NCBI RefSeq assembly: GCF_016900895.1
Contig: NZ_JAFEUN010000026.1
Location: 1 to 44,382 of the forward strand
Reading direction: 5' to 3'
DNA length: 44,382 nucleotides
DNA from: Parashewanella hymeniacidonis
GTDB lineage: Bacteria > Pseudomonadota > Gammaproteobacteria > Enterobacterales > Shewanellaceae
Shown: piece by piece, positions 37,701-42,032 of the stretch
How the letters are laid out: each line of letters begins with the position of its first letter
Position numbering within the stretch: the stretch's first letter is position 1
Translations under genes and position numbers: made by a program
Notes under the pieces: model-generated
Seen by the model: the letters and a program-made list of their open reading frames with translations, nothing else
What the model was told of the DNA's origin: nothing
Databases searched by the model: none

Positions 37701-37829
37701 TTGCAACACAGGCAATTTCATCGCAGAAATACTGCCAATCAACACCAAGACCAAGGATAAAATTACCGCCAAAATTGGACGAGTAACAAACACATCAGTA
37801 ATGCGTTTGGGATAACGTTGTTCTGACAT
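34752..37829 (-). CDS. RND-family efflux pump inner-membrane protein (HAE1 type)
   Basis: 1025 residues, the standard length for AcrB/MexB-like proton-driven multidrug exporters. Twelve membrane helices are arranged in two halves, each with a large periplasmic loop. The conserved TM4 motif appears as VGLVVDDAIVVVEN with the paired Asp residues for proton relay, and the C-terminal half carries GLITLVGLVAKNGILIVEF and the TM12 region. Residue FLSGLTGVLFKEF is also typical. It forms a trimer that takes substrates from the periplasm and hands them through the adaptor to an outer-membrane channel, which is not in this operon (a TolC-type protein must be elsewhere). Confidence 0.95.
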   Translation of the reverse strand: MSEQRYPKRITDVFVTRPILAVILSLVLVLIGSISAMKLPVLQYPQIESSQLVIDTIYVGASADEIQGFVTDPIEKAAATISGVDYVNSESSAGASKVTVQLVLNADSTKALAELNTRLSQIRYELPQQSQDPSITVTRADRPYASFYLWADTKEFSRAELSDYLVRQVNPLLNALPGVQRVGVEGGRSPAMRIWLNPSEMAMLNISSSDIQQGLLRNNVAATIGNTKNSVQSIDLVANTLLEDTPAFEQITIKDVDGRSIKLGDVATIDLSAEEATAEAGFRDRNSVYVSVFTQPGANEIAIGDALYKRLETLNQSLPKDLKLNIAYDATKYMRDSIKEVFTTLLETVLLVGIVILLMMGSFRTALVPLITIPISILGAVAAMTLMGFSLNLLTLLAIVLSVGLVVDDAIVVVENVARHMRSGMSGPKAALLSSRQLFTPIIGMTITLAAVYAPIGFLSGLTGVLFKEFVFTLAIAVLMSGLVALTLSPIMSAKVSPEGGKEGRFTQYINGRFAHLEVLYKGFLTNAFNYRPQIVVIALFMTLMIVPLYLFSKSELAPTEDQSMIQMYIETPPESTLEHTSAQMMGVVKSAIQTPDSVGMWHISFPTFGFGGLVFEPVKEREQSTQELLGQVFGVLSQFPQVTAFPNLPAALPTSGQFDVEMVVTSSVPQMEMAVYAQQLVYAAFGSGKFMFADTDLKVDLPQISFAFDKAKIADLGMTISDVNEQLSFLLSDNYINRFNLDGKAYKVIAQVEDRFRNDQQAILELQLSTPAGKLIPLSSIATVQSKAAPRKLTKFGQRNSFRVFGGINGGSTKEEALASLEQAAAQILPASYSIDYVGESRQLRQEGNTLVGVLGVALVFVFFVLAIQFNSFRDPLVVLLGSVPLALSGALLLSFMNFTTINIYSQIGLITLVGLVAKNGILIVEFARHLQLEGLNRSDAVIQAASTRLRPVLMTTAATVLGHFPLVLVTGAGAAARNSIGLILVAGMIIGTFFTLFVLPVIYSYIAAEHNKESEAELQTAKS

Positions 37830-37838
37830 GCTGCTTCC

Positions 37839-38945
37839 TTACTGCTCGGCGCCAGTCGGTGCTGGTTGCTGCTGATCGGTAACGAGTTTATTGGGGTACA
37901 TCTTAAATGCGCCCGTAGTAACCACTTTCTCGCCTTGTTTCAAACCGCCAGTGATATAACTGTATTGACCGTCTTCTTGGAACAAAGTGATATCACGTCT
38001 TTGTGCACGATAAGTACCTGGGCCGGCTGGCACCATGACGTACACATAACGCGTCGCTTGTTGACGCAATACCGCTTGCTTAGGTAATCGAATGGTTGGT
38101 TGAGCACTGCCTTGCTTGATCAATACTTCCACAAACGCACCTGGTGTGAAGTTTTTAGCCTCTGCTTTTGGCAGTAATGCACGATGCTTAAGGCTACGCG
38201 CTGTCGTTTCAATTAACGGGGATTTTGCAACAACCTGAGCAACAGTGGGTAAAACCTGCCCGTCAACAACTAACGTAAAGCTTTCATCTGACAACAGCCT
38301 TGCTTGTGTTTGTGATAAATTGACATCGACCCAAAGGTGACCTTGATTTGACACTAGATTGGTAATTGCACTATTGGCAGGAAGGTATTCACCAACAGAG
38401 TATTCGTGCAATCCTAACGTGCCATCAAACGGTGTTACTACAGTCTTTTTCGCAATGATAGCTTGAATGCGCTCTACTTCTGCTTGGTTAATTTTCAGAT
38501 CGGCTACGGCATTATCGAGTGCGTCATCTGATGCCAGCTTTTTCTTATGTAAGGCTTTAATTCTTTTTAAATCTGCTTTTGCTAGCTCAGCACGGGCCTT
38601 TGCTGTCTTTAACGTGGCTTGTTCTTCACTGATGTCTAACTGCAGTAACATTTGCCCTTTCTTAACAGAGGCGCCATCCTTTAAATTAAGCTTTACAATT
38701 TTCCCTGATAGCTCATTGGTTAACAATACTGAATCAGGTGCAATAATTTCTGCTGGTACACGCACGAGCTCTTTATAATCGACTAAACTTGCGTTTTCTG
38801 CCCCCACTAATTCAGGATACTCAGGCATCGTTTGTCCAGCCTGTGCTGAAATTTGTGATGATTTGTATGAGTAAAGTCCTATACCCATTGTCGCTACCGC
38901 AATAAGGGTTAAACTCCAGACTTTTAGCTGCTTTCCAGCTGACAT
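37839..38945 (-). CDS. RND efflux periplasmic adaptor (membrane fusion protein)
   Basis: 368 residues. One N-terminal membrane anchor (about 10-28) without a lipobox is followed by a biotinyl/lipoyl-like half (LSGKIVKLNLKDGASVKKGQ), a long alpha hairpin (about 105-165), the second lipoyl half (VVTPFDGTLGLHEYSVGEYL) and beta domains (TPGAFVEVLIKQG). This is the standard HlyD/AcrA-type layout linking the RND pump to the outer-membrane channel. It lies 9 bp before the pump gene and downstream of the TetR regulator, 71 bp away. Confidence 0.93.
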   Translation of the reverse strand: MSAGKQLKVWSLTLIAVATMGIGLYSYKSSQISAQAGQTMPEYPELVGAENASLVDYKELVRVPAEIIAPDSVLLTNELSGKIVKLNLKDGASVKKGQMLLQLDISEEQATLKTAKARAELAKADLKRIKALHKKKLASDDALDNAVADLKINQAEVERIQAIIAKKTVVTPFDGTLGLHEYSVGEYLPANSAITNLVSNQGHLWVDVNLSQTQARLLSDESFTLVVDGQVLPTVAQVVAKSPLIETTARSLKHRALLPKAEAKNFTPGAFVEVLIKQGSAQPTIRLPKQAVLRQQATRYVYVMVPAGPGTYRAQRRDITLFQEDGQYSYITGGLKQGEKVVTTGAFKMYPNKLVTDQQQPAPTGAEQ

Positions 38946-39016
38946 AATGTGCTTCCTTGTTATCTTTACTGAATCATTGAGTAAGTAAAAATTCTCAATG
39001 GTTGTAACGCCTAGGT

Positions 39017-39730
39017 TTAACGTAACCCTAGACTGATCAAATTCTTTTTAGCTCTTTCAATACCGTCGTCGGTTAAAGACGCCTTCCATGGGTATGCGTT
39101 GATATAATGTTTCATCGCTTTAATCGCCATGTCGCCTGCAAAGCAGACTTCTTGGTTCGATTGACAGTGCTTCTCTTTAATTTTCATGTGGCTACGGACT
39201 TGGCGCATTCCTACTGTCATCGCCCAATTTCCCATCGAAATTTCCATGACTTCTTCGAGTTCGCCTAAATACTCCCCAGACTCAACACAATCTTTGGTTT
39301 TTTGCTCGCACATAGAGTCCATGTGGTCTTCGAGTTCGAGCATTTTGGCTTTCCACATCGGTGAGCATCGGCGCAATACTGGGTCACTGGTAGCTAATAT
39401 TTCTAAATCCATATCAAAGCTAAATCGATTGGCTTTTTCTGGTGCCAATAACATGAACGACATTAACTTTTCTGGCATGGATAAGTGAGCCGATGAATAG
39501 ATTTGATCGGCAACATCACAAAAACGGATAAACATTTCACAGGCGAGCGCAATAATCACGTCTTCTTTAGTTTGCACATATTTGTATAGTGAGCCCACTG
39601 ACAAACCAGCTTCCTTGGCAATTGCAGTCATTTTGAAATCTAGTAATGAGGAGTTTTCTATGACTTTCTCTGCAGCACCTCGGATCATTTCCGCCTGCTG
39701 CTCAATGCTGTATCTAGGTGCTGGGCACAT
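39017..39730 (-). CDS. TetR/AcrR-family regulator of the efflux operon
   Basis: 237 residues, somewhat longer than average for the family. The N-terminal helix-turn-helix reads LLDFKMTAIAKEAGLSVGSL followed by YKYVQTKEDVIIAL. The ligand domain has several Cys (residues around CEQKTKDCVESG and HCQSNQEVCFAG), which could sense thiol-reactive compounds or metals. It is first in the operon with the adaptor and pump, so it very likely represses them. A perfect palindrome starts 5 bp upstream of its start codon. No typical ribosome-binding site is visible; a start at Met15 is a less likely alternative. Confidence 0.9.
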   Translation of the reverse strand: MCPAPRYSIEQQAEMIRGAAEKVIENSSLLDFKMTAIAKEAGLSVGSLYKYVQTKEDVIIALACEMFIRFCDVADQIYSSAHLSMPEKLMSFMLLAPEKANRFSFDMDLEILATSDPVLRRCSPMWKAKMLELEDHMDSMCEQKTKDCVESGEYLGELEEVMEISMGNWAMTVGMRQVRSHMKIKEKHCQSNQEVCFAGDMAIKAMKHYINAYPWKASLTDDGIERAKKNLISLGLR

Positions 39731-39734
39731 AAAT

Positions 39735-39769
39735 AAAATCTCATTCGAATAACGTTCGAATGAGATTTT
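39735..39769. promoter_or_regulatory. Perfect 15-bp palindrome, probable TetR operator
   Basis: AAAATCTCATTCGAA (39735-39749) and its exact complement (39755-39769) surround a 5-bp spacer TAACG. The core ATTCGAA-N5-TTCGAAT is the kind of site bound by AcrR/TetR dimers. It ends 4 bp before the tetR start codon, where a ribosome-binding site would normally be, so binding would block the promoter or the start itself. Confidence 0.85.
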
Positions 39770-40026
39770 CGCTTTAGTTCAAACATTATTCAAGTGTTTT
39801 TATTAATTAATTTACTCTGCACTTTGTCAGTGTTAGGTTGTCTGGCGAAAATCGGAAGTACTCAAGGCATTACCAATGAAGTAAAATCGAAATTTAAAGC
39901 TGTTTTTTATTCTCTATGCTTTACAGTCATAAACGCTTGTAGTAGTTACACCAAACCTCAACGACTAATACATGGATATTTGCCTGACTATCAAAGGTTG
40001 AAAGAAGTAAAAGACACTCATGGCTT

Positions 40027-40067
40027 GGGGTATTGCGCCCATTTCATCCATATCTCTCACAAAATCT
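40027..40067 (+). repeat. Left 41-bp terminal inverted repeat of the Tn3-like element
   Basis: Begins GGGGTATTGCGCCCATTTCA. The complement of 41319-41359 agrees at 39 of 41 positions. It lies 57 bp from the stop codon of the transposase remnant. Confidence 0.85.
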
Positions 40068-40124
40068 AGATAACAACTAATAATCAATAGGTTAATGATA
40101 GTGTTTTCATTGATAATTCCTTTG

Positions 40125-40310
40125 TTAATCGGTAAATGAAGTAGTTACTGTTTCTAAAATTCTCTCTAGATTTAGTAATTCATTATCTTCATCAAATACA
40201 TAGTTACCAGCTAACTGAATATGCCACCAAGCTACAGGTGAAAGATCACCAAGCACTTTAATTGCAGCCTCATTCTGTTGCTCTTTAAATCTCATTTTTG
40301 TCTTTATCAA
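40125..40310 (-). pseudogene. tnpA: C-terminal remnant of a Tn3-family transposase (TnpA)
   Basis: 61 codons remain. The residues KVLGDLSPVAWWHIQLAGNY followed by VF match the conserved end of Tn3-family TnpA (SP-x-x-W-x-HI-x-L-x-G-x-Y-x-F). The catalytic DDE part (about 900 residues) is missing; upstream the frame runs into the AGATAGA tandem repeat. It is therefore non-functional. The remnant identifies the family of the inverted repeats around it. Confidence 0.8.
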
Positions 40311-40320
40311 ATATAGATAA

Positions 40321-40355
40321 AGATAGAAGATAGAAGATAGAAGATAGAAGATAGA
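40321..40355. repeat. Five tandem copies of AGATAGA
   Basis: Five exact 7-bp units lie at the point where the transposase remnant breaks off. Slippage during replication or repair at the deletion point could have made it. There is no sign of a coding role. Confidence 0.9.
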
Positions 40356-40371
40356 ATACAGACTAAGATGT

Positions 40372-40419
40372 GCTATTCCCTTGAATAATCTAATGCTTTG
40401 AATTATTCAAGGGAATAGC
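40372..40419. repeat. 18-bp perfect hairpin
   Basis: GCTATTCCCTTGAATAAT (40372-40389) and its exact complement (40402-40419) surround a 12-nt loop. On the plus strand CTCTTTATCTTT follows, so it could terminate transcription; it could also be a recombination or protein-binding site of the element. It lies 28 bp before the small lipoprotein start. Confidence 0.8.
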
Positions 40420-40446
40420 CTCTTTATCTTTAACTAAGGTAACATC

Positions 40447-40590
40447 ATGAAATCTATTTTAATTTTTTCAATTTCTCTGTTTATAATAACTGGCTGCTCA
40501 GGAACGCTTATGGTTCCACCAATAAAAACAGATCGAACAGCTTGTAAAGATAAACTTGGTGATAGCAAAAGAAGTGTTTCGAGCAGGTAA
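40447..40590 (+). CDS. Small lipoprotein, passenger of the Tn3-like element
   Basis: 47 residues, start ATG after AAGG. The signal MKSILIFSISLFIITGC has a clear lipobox (ITGC, Cys17), and the mature part SGTLMVPPIKTDRTACKDK is short and basic. It is too short for the usual gene prediction but has a ribosome-binding site, a signal and a stop. It may be the intact product or the front part of a longer lipoprotein. Its place inside the inverted repeats makes it a candidate cargo gene. I do not recognise its family. Confidence 0.6.
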   Translation: MKSILIFSISLFIITGCSGTLMVPPIKTDRTACKDKLGDSKRSVSSR

Positions 40591-40788
40591 ATAGTATTAA
40601 AGATTCTATAGAAAAGCATAAAAAGCCGTAAATTCTCGCAATGTAGAATAAAAAAGTTGGGTTACTGCGGCAAAGCACAAGCGTTTGTAGTCGAGTAATT
40701 TACTTCGCAACAGATACGTCATGAGATGAGCCCCCAAAATTATTTTAGATTTTTTAAAGTAGAAAGCTTTGCCTAATAGGCCTAATGA

Positions 40789-41266
40789 CCACATATAAAC
40801 CATGACGTGGCAGGGTGTTCAGCGTGCAAGGAAAGTAAATACAAAGGTCGTCCGATCGATACCGTTCTTCACTCCAGAATCAAAGATCTGTTAATTGATA
40901 AGGAAAGTTATATACGCATGACACCTGAAGATGCATGTTTCAGGACTTTCTCAGCGCCAATTCTTTGAGGCGCATTAGCGAAGGAATATCGGGATTCTTT
41001 CGAGCTAATGTAACAAAGAAGAATTGGCTCTGAGAAGTCCACGAAGTGCGAGTTGCACAGCGTGTTACTCTGTGTTGCCAGTGCTAACAATAGCTCACTA
41101 TTGCCGCACACTGTCGCCTTGATTAACAAGCTGTGCATTCTCGCTGAAATCGAGCATCTTCAGGTATCATGGGTATAGTCATATCGAAAGGCTACTTGAT
41201 TGTTCAAGACGCACAATCTCTAAGGTACCCAAGCAGTTAAAGTCAGAATTACATTTTTCTCAGTAA
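40789..41266 (+). pseudogene. Helix-turn-helix protein gene remnant split by a MITE
   Basis: From 40789 (after stops in this frame) the sequence reads HDVAGCSACKESKYKGRPID, then TVLHSRIKDLLIDKESY, up to the MITE at 40913. After the element, dropping it and one TA joins the frame to SHIERLLDCSRRTISKVPKQ and ends at TAA 41264-41266. The joined part looks like a DNA-binding helix-turn-helix (IERLLDCSRRTISKV) preceded by a possible zinc-binding CSAC. The 5' end is missing or begins at GTG 40807. It is the third gene in this window broken by this element family. Confidence 0.65.
40913..41175 (-). mobile_element. MITE copy 3 (263 bp, reverse orientation, TA target duplication)
   Basis: Same family as at 8774 and 12712, in the opposite orientation, flanked by TA at 40911-40912 and 41176-41177. 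One end carries a C-to-G change in its terminal repeat (TACGCAT). It interrupts the helix-turn-helix remnant. An internal 76-codon open frame is shared by copies 1 and 3 but not by the frameshifted copy 2. Confidence 0.92.
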
Positions 41267-41318
41267 TAAATTGAAACCTATTTTATTAATCTAATATGCT
41301 GATATTGAATGAAAAATC

Positions 41319-41359
41319 AGATTGCGTGAGAGATATGGATGAAATGGGCGCAATACCCC
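41319..41359 (-). repeat. Right 41-bp terminal inverted repeat of the Tn3-like element
   Basis: Ends in ATGGGCGCAATACCCC at 41359 and is the inverse of 40027-40067 at 39 of 41 positions. The hicB remnant's coding frame stops 11 bp beyond it. Confidence 0.85.
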
Positions 41360-41369
41360 TGTTACAAAT

Positions 41370-41664
41370 TCAAGATATTTTCAGGCTTGATATTTTAATT
41401 TCCAGATCAAACCATTCTGTAAAATCTGGATATAGAGCCTGATAACCATCCTCTGTAAAAGAAAGGAGTTCAACTAACGTTTTACCGTCAATGATCATTT
41501 CGTCGATCATGTTCTCAATCGCTTCCTTTGCGGTTTTAAGAAGAACTTTCCAAACATCTGAGGCAGATTATACACCCATAGCCTAAATTATCGAAGATAG
41601 GGACGACAATGCCCCACGCTTCAGTGTCTTTTGCGGGAGGCTCCACTCCGACTTTAAAAATCAT
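41370..41664 (-). pseudogene. Frameshifted, truncated hicB-type antitoxin gene
   Basis: The ATG at 41664 has AAGGAT before it. Codons give VGVEPPAKDTEAWGIVVPIF and DNLGYGC, the N-terminal pattern of HicB antitoxins, and then a frameshift near 41570 moves the similarity to another frame: SASDVWKVLLKTAKEAIENM, then MIIDGKTLVELL and YPDFTEWFDLEI. That is the usual partial RNase H-like fold. The DNA-binding C-terminal domain is missing and the frame stops at 41370, next to the right repeat of the Tn3-like element, which probably removed the rest. No hicA toxin gene is recognisable upstream. Confidence 0.8.
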
Positions 41665-42032
41665 TGAGTATCCTTTTATCTTGGAGTTGGTTCAGTAATA
41701 AAAAAGATATTTTGTTTCTTATCTTGTTCCACCTAGGAAATTCCTCCTGAAAGGTGCATACCAATAGGCTTTCTTGTTTGAATTTGGAAAAGTCTAAAGG
41801 AGAAATTTTATGGTGAATGAGGGTTAAAACGTGACTCAGAATCTGCGATGTTGAGGTCTTTTTAAGGCCAATTATAGGGGTAAATTAAGGCTGATTTTTA
41901 AGCTGAGAAGGCATTTATGCCAAGGCTCAGCCAGCTATAACTCCTGAAAAAGTCAAGAGCATTAACGATTTTTAACTCGTTTTTTAGCATTGTCTGCCTG
42001 TATTTTAAAAATACTGGCTCTTCCAAATCTCA
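41665..42032. other. Gene-free AT-rich region with one hairpin, upstream of the repeat protein
   Basis: No supported gene occurs here. The clearest structure is a two-part hairpin: outer arms GCTGAG (41902-41907) and CTCAGC (41926-41931), inner arms GGCAT and ATGCC (41910-41921). The stretch 41860-41990 looks like decayed insertion sequence but carries no identifiable transposase. The promoter of the gene at 42033 must lie near its right end. Confidence 0.5.

Larger units (their letters stand above)
40027..41359. mobile_element. Tn3-family-derived element (TIME/MIC-like) with degenerate contents
   Basis: The segment is bounded by 41-bp inverted repeats that differ at two bases: 40027-40067 starting GGGGTATTGCGCCCATTTCA and 41319-41359 in inverse orientation. 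Tn3-family terminal repeats are about 38 bp and start GGGG, and the remnant transposase C-terminus at 40125-40310 belongs to that family and points at the left end, as in intact Tn3 elements. Between the ends are a tandem repeat, a hairpin, a small lipoprotein gene and a disrupted helix-turn-helix gene. The 5-bp flanks (GGCTT and TGTTA) do not match, so no duplication remains. Comparable miniature elements and mobile insertion cassettes without transposase are described for Tn3 family members. Confidence 0.7.

Noticed and set aside
39794-40069. 91-codon open frame starting at GTG beside tetR
   Set aside because: It has no good ribosome-binding site, resembles no family, and its last ~15 codons are the Tn3-like inverted repeat. 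It is probably a chance frame across the element boundary.
40606-40803. 65-codon minus-strand open frame inside the Tn3-like element
   Set aside because: Aromatic-rich composition hints at a transposase fragment but no motif supports it; there is no ribosome-binding site.
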